A stretch of 64,000 nt of DNA, from NCBI GenBank assembly GCA_914767715.1, contig OU612071.1, positions 15,806,948 to 15,870,947 of the forward strand. The letters run 5' to 3'. Below, in pieces: positions 1 to 11,600 of this stretch (the first letter of the stretch is position 1; each line of letters begins with the position of its first letter). Source of the DNA: Membranipora membranacea. Taxonomy: Eukaryota > Bryozoa > Gymnolaemata > Cheilostomatida > Membraniporidae. The notes beneath the pieces are model-generated. The model saw only the letters and a list, made by a program, of their open reading frames with translations, had not been told where the DNA came from and ran no database searches. A program made the position numbers and the translations under genes.

Positions 1-295
1 AGCCTACATCACAAGACTAAAGCACGGAGAAAACAAACTCTAGCTTATATATTAATTTCCTGTCCCTTGTTGTAAGTCACACAGCATACTGATATAAATA
101 AACCCTTTGTGCTGTACAATTTTATGTCCTATATCATAACCCTTCACTTCCCTTTTCTCTAAAAACAATTTGATATCAGGCCACCCCCGAATGTACATCA
201 CCAACATTTTCTTTAACCATCAAAATCACCAAAAATTCCCAAGGAAAATTGTACAAAAAATACTACATGAGTGGTTGATCAAAATCAAGTTGCAT

Positions 296-401
296 ATCAC
301 ATGCCACATCCTGAAGCATGGGCGGCAAAATATTAGTTGCCTTAGGGGCTAGGCTGCAATATCTGCGCCAGATTGCTCTCCGGTTACAGGGAGGTGTGCC
401 T
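296..401 (-). mobile_element. SINE-like repeat, minus-strand copy
   Basis: The reverse complement shares a long stretch with 2325-2412, including GGCGCAGATATTGC, GCCT, TAAGGCA, CTAA, CCGC and GGATGTGG in the same order and spacing. This makes it a dispersed repeat rather than a gene, although an open frame runs through it on the + strand. Confidence 0.7.
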
Positions 402-2030
402 ATTGGCTATGACCAAAGTCACTGCCAACGATTGGTGCCTGTTTCAGTTTCCGGCAGCTTGCTGCACACTCATGATAAGGAGGTCCTCTATAGCCTCACC
501 TCTAGGATGCATTCTAGTTTACTAGGATGTATCACACTCTCAGCACGAGGACTTCGGGTAACTTGCGTCCCTCTTAAGGGGCAGTCCACCCTCTGTTTTG
601 TCATAAACAGGGGAGGTCAGAGTACACAAATCCAACCAAGCAAACCCCAGTATTCGATGGACTGTAGTGGGATGAAAGATTAACAATTTTTGTCTGTGTT
701 ATAACTAGTCAACAAGAGAGTCTCGGCGCCGCCTCCCTTGTTCTGAAATGCTCACACAGGTGCATAATGTCTTCGAACAAGTTCAGCAAACCGGAATTAT
801 GCCCTTATTTTATTTTGAATATAAGCATTGAAAACATTATGGAGTGTGAGATTGAGGCAAACTGAGTTTAAATACCCCCTCCTTTACCCCTCAGCCCTAG
901 AAAAGTTTGTTCCCTCTGTGAATGCGGATGAATACATAACTGACTGTGTACCAGGACGCCTCGATACGCGACATTTGTACTATCACTCTGCCACCACCGA
1001 GGGAACAAACATATTCTACCTTACCCCCCCCCCCCCTTTCACATCCACTCCTTCATCCCGTCCTTTCTCATTACCCTCTGACTATCACTGCAAATTCTTC
1101 GAATAACAAGAAAAGAAATAACAGCATAATATGTACATATACATGGCACCAGTTGCTGTTGACGACGTTCTCAAAAAACATTATATTGTGTTCAAATTAC
1201 AGCACACTCCATAAAGGATTTATTTACATCAGGATTGTTGTTCAATACAATAAATTAAGACAAAATATTTTTTTATAAAGCCATGCTATTAGATGTAATC
1301 AGTACCTCTTGAATAACATAGCCCTAATTCTGACTCCTTCTCTATCCAAATGAATCAAGTCTGAGGACCCCTCCCCCATCCTAACTTTATGCAAAACACT
1401 TAAGGTACAGAGGCTACAAACGATAAGGCTAGAAGGAAGTAGATGACAAAAATAAACACTCTGCCATGCACATTTATACTAGGTACATAGCTTGACATAG
1501 CTTGACAGGTACTATACAGTGTTTAAATCATTAGCCCTACAGTGTTGTAGCTTTGCGGTTATCTGCTGTAAACTTTGGACAAGTCGGAGATAAACTTTCG
1601 CTAACCTTGTTTACTGGGCTTCAAACTAATAACAGGCAAAAAAAGAGAGCTGCTGTCAAAAGTGCGCATAGTATCGTGCTCGTCAGTGAAAGCTGACGCA
1701 TCTGGCTTCTTGTGATTTGGGATTATTGTCATAGACAACTGACTACGCTGTCAGATTTCCAACCGAACAGGTGTCACACCGTAAGAGCTGGACTGAAGCT
1801 ACTGGAATAGTTGGTAAGATACCTTATCATTGTTCGTTGTGTGTTGCTAGCAAACCAACCCTCGCATAGCATTTATCAGTGGTTTAAGTGGTGGTGCTGA
1901 AAACTGATGAAAACAGTTTTCTTGCGAAGATAATGTACCCTCCTAGACCTTGACCTTGGCAAGGTCATCACCGAACATGTCTTCATTGCTCCGTGTCTTG
2001 CCAAAGGTGGCTCACTGACATCGAGACTTC

Positions 2031-2203
2031 ACTATTATCATGTATCTCTGATCGTTAGAGTCAATTTAGTACCAATACCTAACATGTACATAAGTAGTAA
2101 AAGTAAACTCGGGTCGTCACACCAAATTCCTTGTGATGGTACTCAAGCTCTGTGAATTATTTCACTCTCTATCGATCAGAGATATACATGCAATAGTATA
2201 TCA
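2031..2203. mobile_element. MITE-like element, family A, copy 1
   Basis: The left end ACTATTATCATGTATCTCTGATCG matches, as an inverted repeat, the right end CGATCAGAGATATACATGCAATAGT. The internal sequence (GTCAATTTAGTAC, GTGATGGTACTCAAGCT, TTCACTCTCTATCGATCAGAG) recurs at 8891, 13224, 49517 and 51039. It has no coding capacity, so it looks like a non-autonomous DNA transposon. Confidence 0.75.
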
Positions 2204-2210
2204 CATATGA

Positions 2211-2412
2211 GTAGGAGGTGGCTCAGTTGGTTAGAGCGCTGGACTTCAGCGTGCAAATGTTGAAGGGCATGGTCCATCGCCTACTGGTGGATTAGTTGGC
2301 CCCCCGGTGTGCTCCGACCTGCCTGGAAACAGAGAGCAAATTGGCGCAGATATTGCGGCCTCGCCAATAAGGCACTAAAATTTCACCGCATATGCTTTGG
2401 GATGTGGTGAGT
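2211..2412 (+). mobile_element. tRNA-derived SINE-like element
   Basis: The head reads GGTGGCTCAGTTGGTTAGAGCGC, a perfect internal pol III A box with a tRNA D-arm. The expected B box (around GGTCCATCGCC) and the anticodon arm are degraded. The body (GGCGCAGATATTGC to GGATGTGG) matches the minus-strand copy at 296-401. A tRNA-headed SINE fits better than a functional tRNA. Confidence 0.7.
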
Positions 2413-2520
2413 GATTAGACATCTGATTTTAATTTTTTTAATCAGTCATCAATATGCAAAGGTAGCTCGCTGAACTCGTATCAATTCTTAATTCCTTAGG
2501 TCGATACGGTAGTTGGAGTT

Positions 2521-2665
2521 ATGGCAGCGGCGGGGAGTAATAGGATGTCTATTGGCGTTGCCATAGAGCAGATCATATCAGAACACTGTGAATGTGGTAT
2601 CTGTCTATCTCAAAATGACCTTAGGCTTCTACCGTGTCAACATAGGATTTGCCTCCCCTGTCTTG
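2521..2665 (+). CDS. RING gene exon 1
   Basis: Codes residues 1-48 plus one base. It starts ATGGCAGCGGCG and carries the first six RING ligands (CGIC and CQHRICLPC). The donor is GTAAGT-like and the exon ends in phase 1. Confidence 0.88.
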
Positions 2666-5600
2666 GTAAGTTCTCTCCATAAGTATATAAATACTATTGT
2701 TTATACGTTTATGGTTCTCTCAATCTAATCAATTTGCTACACTGCTATTTTTGTTACGGTTGTAGTGTTATTTTGCCTGCAATTGCCAATGGAAAGGCTG
2801 TTGAAGCCAGAAAAGCTGAGTATTAATATTTACGGCAGGCAGTTGTGTCATAACACGTCCTTGTGTTCTTGGTAAGATAAGATTTCATAGAATATTACAT
2901 GCTTGTCTCTAACTAATAAACCTCACTAGAACAGTTCCTGTAGTTCAAGGGGAAAAAGAGAGTCACTGCCTCCCCTAGGAATCTAAACACAGTGGCTTAA
3001 ACACTATAATTGAATAATCCATGTCAGAATCAGCTTCTCTGGGATTTCCGTTTACTAATTATGTGTCTTAAATTGCTTCGGGAGGAGTTTACAGTACCTG
3101 TCCTGATGATGTTTTGAACACTATCTGACTTTTGCCTCCCCTATAATTTTTTTTCGAAACTACAGCCCTGAAAGCAGATAAGATTGTGAGAAAGTCTAAT
3201 AGTTTGCAAACACCAATTCCTTCAGCACTCCTAGAAGGTAATCAAAATTTAAAGATAATTTTCAAGTTCCCTTTGCCAAGGGCTTTAAACCAGCAAGATT
3301 TTAAAGGCACCTGATTGGTCAGTGACAACTTTTGTTATCACTAATGGCTGAGGAAGAAGATACTCCCTACATTTTGAGAGCTGATATAACTCCATGCAAA
3401 GCTTCTGGCTAGATGTTTAACCAAAGTCGATTTTTATATAGCTATAGACTATAGGCCTGAGATGGCTTGGTGGATTCTATTAATCCTTTTGAATTATCAC
3501 AAGGTAGAGCCAGCATCCTTGGACTTGTCAAGACATATCATATAATATTGCAATACTTCAGAGTTTTCAAAATTATTTGGGTTTAGTATCTAAATTTTTA
3601 TCGTGCATGGAGCTGACCAAACAACTTTGGGATGACTAACATAACGAGAAAACAATGTTTGTTATCCTATATTTTAAGCCTTCCTCTTCCTCACAATTTA
3701 ATACTGGCTTTGATAGTCATCTACGAGGTGTGTGGTCTAAAATAAAGATTGTTTGTCAACATTCGAAGGCTTGTTATGTTACTGATATTATATATTGTAT
3801 TGTTATATCAGATAAATAATGTCAGCAGAAGTGTTATCAGAAGTACTCCACCACCTAACACAGGTGAACCAAATTTCCATACTAGTACTCTATTTTATTA
3901 TGTCATATTGTATTATATTGCATTATCATGTAGCCTCAATTAGAAATCACTTCTGATTGTTCAATCTTTTTTTGGCACATCAGAACATTAATCTTGACGT
4001 ACATTTACATTGAATGTTTGGAGATTGTTTTGTTGATGGTAGGCAGGGTCATCATCGCAGTTTTGCAGAGTTAGTCTCTATATCAAGACTATCCAGCAGG
4101 CAGAATCCTCATTCAAAACATGGCCACTCATAAAAAGGTTTATCAGCCTGCTAGCTGAAAGAGTATCTTCAAACCAGGATGTAATCACCACCCCCCCAAA
4201 GTAGTGATAGCAAAGTCTCGGTCTCGGTCTTGGTCTCGGTCTCGTAAGCCTTGTCCACTCGAGACACTATCTCGTCTCGTCGAGACAGACACTCGTGATA
4301 AATATCGAGACTTGTTCATCATAAACACTGTTCATGGTTTTTGGAATTTTTGAAACCAAAAAATCAAAAAACCGTGGCTGATGCCAACAAAGTGGCAGTT
4401 TATAATTTTATCGGCATCGATATATGTCTCGGTCTCGTCTCGAATTTTGTTGATGTTTCGGTCTTGTCCTGTCTCGCCAAAATCTGACAATTTGCCATCA
4501 CTATCCCAAAGACATTCTAAGGTTGACACTTGATATCTCGGGTCATCTACGACAGCAACCACGTTCAGTAATACACTCTCATACTAATCGAGAAAAAATC
4601 TTGCTGTATAGCCCTGCCAAAAGCTGACAATAATGATATTAAATTTGGCAAAAAATTGAAGTGGAAGTCGTACTTTGAATGGTTTTTGAATTATTGCCTC
4701 ATTGCATCATGCAGGCAGCAGTGCGGTGCGGTAGCCAAAATCTGCTGCAGAGCATTCCAGGAACCTGGGAAATGGGATTTTTGTCTCAATCATTTTGAGT
4801 CAATCAAAATATTGCACAACTCGAAGCTCATAAAAGACTCATTGATATTACACAATATTATTTTCACAAAAAACAGTGAGTATTTTAAATTAGGCTTTTA
4901 TCGAATTTCTATTGTGACGCCAGATGGGTCACAACGATAACAATAATAACCAATTTTTAGTGACTGTCCTTTTGTTTTAATACTTTATGGCTGCGATTGT
5001 CGATCTTATGACATCAGAATGACGCAATTGACACCTCCCAGTATGCATCATTGATACTCTCTGTTCATATTACAAAGCAGCTTGGAAATCCCTATTAAAT
5101 GCCAACGCTCAAATTTTGCGTAATAAAACCGTTTGCTTCAATTTATAAACTCACCAGAACTGAGTTTTTGTTGAAAAGCTTTATTAGAGAGTAGCCCAGC
5201 TCCACCCCCTATTTTTACTTGACTTCACCTGGTAGGAGGAGGAGGGGGTCCATGACAAGGCGGGCAACTCCAACAGTGCTTCACTATCAGAGTGAATGAA
5301 TCAGAGGAAAGCCTGAGGAGAGATAATCACAACCCTCCGAGTATATAGTACATCCCTCCTTGCTTTAACCGAATATTATTGGATGTAGGCCATCATAGGC
5401 AAGCCCAAATCATTTGTCTTATTAGGTTTTCGTGATTAACGCCAGGAAAGGAAATTAGCATTGGCAGGCTGGCTGTCTGTGGTGGATGGGTGCACCGACC
5501 CCTCCCCCCCCCAGATCCCAGACAACAGGCTAAGAGAAATCTGTGCATTTAATTAATGTCCCTCTACTACAAGCTGTAGAAAAATAATCAGCCAGCAACA

Positions 5601-8600
5601 ACCTCCAGCTTATCAAAAAGGAATTTTATCTAACTATTTCATAGATACTGTGCAACGGAATAAGGAGAACTTTCAGTATAATTTAGTCTAGCTTGAGTTC
5701 TCAAACTGTTTTATAGGACACGCCTCCATAAAATAGCTTTTCACTCTAAAGCTACATTGAACTTATCATTACTTCCCCCTTGGTTTTACTAAAACTAGTA
5801 TTAAACTTATCTTAATTATGCTTATTGTTTGTTGAAGGGCAGGATCGAGTTTAAAAAATGGAATTTGAACTCACAAATTTGATGGTCTATTCAATACGAC
5901 AACTTTTCCTGTTTAGATAAGACTTTTTGATTCGCCCTTGTTGTATCACCTTATTAAAAAGGAACAAAACCTTTACAGCCTGTGAGTTTTTGGTATATCG
6001 TAATTTTAGGAACCGATGAATTTGGATAAAAGCCAGGTTCAAGTTCAATTTCAAGCCAATCCAAACAACTATGAATCATGCCATGCAACAATTTTTTTAA
6101 ATCAAAGCTTATTTCTGACGGTGTTTTAGTCTGAGCCCCCCAGACTTCCCCCGCCTGACAGCCCCCCGGCGAGGGGTATTAGTCTCGAGCCCGAGAAGAA
6201 AAGGTAAAGTAAAGATAGTGATACAGATTTTAAGAATTTTCTAATCTCAAATCCGGTCCGAATCATATTTTGATCACGGCAACGACTCACACAATACCGG
6301 CAGCACATTCCTCACCTTCAGGTCATTTAGAGGTCAACTTTACTTGCCTTAGATGCGTTTTCGTTTCTTCAAATACTGCGGCTATTTCTACTGCTCACTT
6401 TGTGCACTATGCCTCGCCAAGCCTGCAGGTTTACACCAACCTCTAGTACCTGGTCTATGCTAAGATCTACATGCTGAAGGTCTTCGGTTAATACCTTTAC
6501 CCATGTCGTCTTTTGGCCTCCTCAAGGTTTTTTGGTCTCGGTTTACAGCACCTAATTCATCACTGCTCTTGCTGGTGACATTGCTGGTGGGCACATCCTG
6601 AATGTATGACACGCGGAAGTCAGAAAGCAAATATTAACCAACCATGCTTTAGATTTTTAAGCTTTCAAAATTTTTCTTCATTGAAGGAACTGTGAGTCTT
6701 GCCCTGTTTTAATTTCTTAATAGGTTCCATTCCTACAGACCTCCAGGCCAGAAACTCTCCTCAAATATGGGAAAAAAATAATTCATAGACAGTGATGATA
6801 ATCACCAGGGGGGTCTTTCAATCAAAATTCAAAACCTGACTAATGTACTATCTTATCATTCCGGCTCACTGCTCGATAGAATCTATATTACTTCGGAGTG
6901 AACGCTATGGCACCAACTTGTGACCAAAAAATCATTTATTTTTAGCGAAGATAATTAATTGCGATGATTTGGCTAAGGAATAATTCTTGTTCATTTTATT
7001 TGGAAGACAACAAGCCACGCTATGTATTTTGCCACTTAATATCAATGACTCCAAACCACTGCTGGTAAATATAGGCGCAATCAGGCTACCTCTTGACTAT
7101 ATTGAGTAAAAACTTGTCACCTTAAACTGTCATGTTATCTTATGTTTCAGAGAGGATTGAAGCGGAAGCGAAGCAGAGAAAATCCAAACCTAGATGTGCA
7201 TACTGTCGTAAAAAGCTGCAGCTGCCCGCAAATCGTTACCCAGTGTGTCGACTCTCTAAGGCTATGAAGGAGCAGTGCAGCTCGCTGGTTATACAGCGGA
7301 AAGAGTCTCGCCCCCAAAAAATTGCAACAAAAACAGGTAAGAGAGTAGATAATGATGACAAACTAAGATTATTGCTTGAGCTAAACTCACAAGATCAATT
7401 TGCTTGCAACTTTTTATTTTTCAAATGAATTAATTCAACTAGCATTCTTTTTACGAGTACTGCAAAAGTGTATTATTAGTCCGAATTAAAATTTCTTGTT
7501 AGCAAAAATTTATTGTCAGAAGAAGCTTTTTAACTCAAGTTCTATTTGGCATTCTTTTGAATGAAAGGTATGCACCGATGTTAAGTAGGGTTATTCTATT
7601 TGGTTTTGCATCGTAGAAGGGTAGATAAATCTTACAATCTCAAGTTGATCTCCAATGCTGAATAAATTGCCATTGATATCAGTTAGAATTCCTTTGAAGT
7701 CTTCATGTTAGACACATAAGGAAGTAGAGAAAATTGGAAGAGATCATTGGCATTATTATCCATTAATAGATCCTGACTGTTTTCGTGAGTAATCTTCAAT
7801 TTTCCATCTCATTCGTTTCCTTTTTCCATTTCATTTGCATGTCCTCACGTATATCAGTCCATGTCTTTGGCTGTGAAGGCTCTTTTCTCTCATACGCGAC
7901 CAATTAGAAATTGTGAAATTACAATAAAATTTCTGCGGATGATTAGAGCCAAATAGTAAAGTGAAATTTCATTCACTAGATGGCTATGCAGTTACCAATC
8001 TTTATATAAAATGTTTACCTGAATTTTCAAGTTTGCATCTTTTGTTTTGATCTAAACACTAAAATCTCTGAACTATGCTACGATGATTGATCTGTACAAG
8101 CCGCCCTTCCTCATCGACTAACTACTTACCTAACTACTTACCTAACTACTCTTTCTCCAATTTCCTCAAGACAGCGCATCAAAACCATTGCATTTGATAA
8201 AAACCATTATGTCGCCAGTGATTACGCTCCAAATCTAAATATTTAGATGCCCATCAACAGGAAATCAAATGATTAGATTTTTTTTACTTTTTGCGCATAG
8301 CGAGTCGCAGGTTTCTTTATAGCTTTACTTTGGAACTTGTCGTACTCTCTTATGATCATAACAATAACAATCATGTTATTTTACTGTAGTATCGGCTAGT
8401 TCTTTCAATTGAGTTGCGTTTCTCAGAGTGCCCTAAATTGACTGGAGTGATGCTATTTTTTAATATTTGGTTCCTGTACCAGTAAAAATTAAAAATCAGA
8501 CATAAATTAACAACGAAAAAATGGTGCAGCATATGGTGGTGCAGTCGAGTACTAGTATGGCGGCCGTTCGATTAATTTAGTTCGGAAATTCTGCCCGGCC

Positions 8601-11600
8601 GAGCACTCAGGCAGGCCAGGCATTCTGACTTCGGAACATAGGACCCCCCATCCCCACAGAGCAGACGCCAATCCTCCCTGAAGACAAGACAGCTCTGTTG
8701 TCTCCTCACCTGCTGTACAAATAATGACTCAGTGCTTGTTTATTTATCTGAGTTGTTTTTACAGATCCGATTGGAGAGTGTGAGTCAGTCAGCTGCAGAC
8801 GAGATGTGGATGTTCGGTGTCGGATGTGTCACACTTACCTCTGTTATAGGTGAGCTTCTAACAACATACTGTCTCTAACATCGAGAAAACACTATTATCA
8901 TGTGTATCTCTGATCGTTAGAGTCAATTTAGTACAAGTACCTAACATGCACCCGCCCCTAACTAGTAAAGTTGAACTCGGTCGTCGGACCTAACTTGTTG
9001 TGATGTTACTCATGCTAAGTGAATTAGTTCACTGTCTATCGATCAGAGATATACATGCAATAGTATCTCACCTCATCAGCGTGAGAATATACTGAGCTAG
9101 GCAATGTGTCAATAATATGAACATCACAACAACACGATAATACTGTCATATTAAACAACAATATTTGGAATAGTAATATATAATGCTACATAGGCCACAA
9201 TGAAAAAACATTATGGAAGGAGTTATGCCCTTCTTTTGTATGAGGGGATAACTTGGAAAACAAGAAATGTTATTACTATGCAGGAGTTAAGTATTAGCAG
9301 AAGAAAAAGTTCTCCACCTCGGGGACGCTTGAAATAGCTAACATAAAGCCTAGCTAACATTTACTCACCCTCTTTATAGCACAAAGACTCCCACCTCAAG
9401 TAGCCAAAAAACAGTGCTAAGATAGGGACACAACTTGCTAAACTAAACTCTAGCTAACATTTAATCCTCTCAGTTATAAGAACAATATACATCATTCACA
9501 GGAAGAGGTCTTCAATTTTCAACCTCAGTTTTCAGATACCAACACAAATTCAAATTCAAGTTCAAATACTAATACTAATACTAATACTAATACTAATACT
9601 TATACTAATACTAATTCCTGTACCTACCAGTACCAGTAGCAACTTTATATGGTGTGATGATTACAGGTGTAGCCAGGATTCATGTTGTCCGAGGTTAGAT
9701 GGACCATGTGAGACAGAAGATTTCAGACTAGCCTACCAAACCGCTAAGAATAAACTAGAGCAGCATTCTCTAGCACTCGAACACAAGGTATGAACTACAG
9801 TGAAAGTAATGGTTATAGTAGATAACATATAACTGGCATTTACATTTTAGCTATTTCTGTTGAAAGGTTGCTACAGGTGCATGAAAAAAAATTTACATAC
9901 ACTCAACCCCATAGACTTAATATAATTATTAATTATCAAGTCTATGCTCAACCCTCATCTTGCATGATCATGTATCCGAAAAAATTTCCTTGCTATGTGT
10001 TAGGGAAAAAAGGAAAAAAAGCAAATCATGTAAAACAGAACACATTTACAACAGTATTGTTAGAGTTGGTTAGAACAATAAGTTGAAGTATTGAGCTATA
10101 AAGCTAATCTGTGCTTCCTTACCACTAAGTCGGGTATCCACTAGCCAATGTGTTGGCTTTGACCTGATTGGCTGAATCAGAGGGAAAAAAGAGTGGAAAA
10201 AAGAGTGCCATAGCCAGGTCTCTGGAAGCACTTCTTGAGTAATAGTGTAACTGAAACTTAATTACTTTCACATTGACTATATCGCAATTTCAGGACAGTA
10301 CCATCAGACCTTGATTGGTTCTCACCCACCCACCAGCCAATCAGAGCCAACACATTGGCTCACTTCATCCCACCATCCAATCAGAGCCATCACATTGGCT
10401 AGGCATTTCTCTTATGCAATTTAAAAATCTGTTATTTTAATCCATCACAGAAATCGCGACTTGAGGGCCTGATAAATAAAGATGTGAGGCTGATGAAATC
10501 ACTGCCTGATGATAACTCCGAGGAAGCAGACGATATGTTCACTGATCTCGAGCAGAGTATAGCAGCAAGGAGAGGTCAGATCAAGGTCATAGAGTCACAG
10601 ATCTGCTTAGACCACAGTATTCTTCAGCTTCGAAGCGTAAAAACTCAGGTGGAGTTAGTCATGAAAGTGAGCAGAATTAACTTATCAACCGAACAGACGA
10701 CAACTTCAATTACTCGAAAACCAAAAAAAGGTAAAATTATTTCATCTTGAACAAAATTGTTGCCTAAATCATTCGTAGCCCTAATTCTAAGTTTAGTTCT
10801 AGTCGAATTGGGGACATAATGATAGCCACCGCAGTATAAATATACAACACTCAAAGATATTCAAACATTTTACACATGAAAGTAATGTTTTTTTCGTCAG
10901 ATACAATTCAAATCACATAGGTATGTAGCCAAAGTGTTGGCTCTGGTTGGCAGGTGGGGAGAGACACCAATCAGAGCCAAAACTTTGGCTACATTCAGAT
11001 GTGATTGGAATTGTATCTGACGACAAAATATTACTTTCAAGTTAAAATTGGCTAATTGGCTAATTGGCTAATCTGCATGACACCTAAATCAACATATGTA
11101 TTGTTATGCAAATTATATTTTTAGTATGTAAGGATGATGACGGAGAGTGTGATTCAGACTATGAAGATATTGATGACTCATATGAAAACGAAGAAGATGT
11201 GGAGAAACTTCATCGTGATACCATTAAACCACCGGCTTTGCATCGAAAACCCCAGAACCCTATAAAAACACCGAAAACAGGAAATCCTGGTCGCTCTCAG
11301 CCCGTCATATCTCCCGGTACAGGACCATGCCCATCGTATGTGGAAATTATAAGTGAGGCAAACGATGCTGACTCTTATGGGAGCAGTGAAAATGACAAAG
11401 ACTGCACACATAAAACTGAGCATAACAATAAACAGTCAAAGGGATATGATACAGGACACAGGACTCCTCATCATACCCGTCAAGGCTATCAAGACATGGG
11501 TCAGCAGGTCCTCAAGCTATCAAGTGGGCAGACAATTCCAGTAACAGTTGAGACAGCCGAGCTAAAATTGACCAATGAGAATCAAGAGAAAGACAATAAC

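Larger units (their letters stand above)
1..2520. other. Upstream intergenic region
   Basis: No convincing coding exon is visible. It holds a minus-strand copy of a SINE-like repeat (296-401), a poly-C run near 1025-1037, a copy of the 170-base inverted-repeat element (about 2031-2203) and a tRNA-like SINE (about 2211-2412). A CTTAG at about 2495-2500, just before the first coding exon of the RING gene, could be a splice acceptor for a non-coding 5' exon, but no matching donor was identified. Confidence 0.6.
2666..7150 (+). other. RING gene intron 1
   Basis: This 4.5 kb intron has no convincing exon. It contains a dispersed repeat (2945-3180, second copy near 31330), a GGTCTC-type simple repeat (about 4215-4290, echoed at 4425-4445) and a truncated family B MITE (6807-6905). 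Confidence 0.65.

Noticed and set aside
318-683. 121-codon open frame on the + strand
   Set aside because: It overlaps the SINE-like repeat at 296-401, lacks splice context or a recognisable domain, and is within chance length.
946-1278. 110-codon open frame
   Set aside because: It depends on a poly-C/poly-Pro stretch and low-complexity sequence; no family resemblance.
2211-2285. A functional tRNA gene
   Set aside because: The A box is perfect, but the anticodon arm and B box are degraded and the body continues as a repeat.
4332-4562. Minus-strand open frame near the GGTCTC repeat
   Set aside because: Explained by the simple repeat; no domain recognised.
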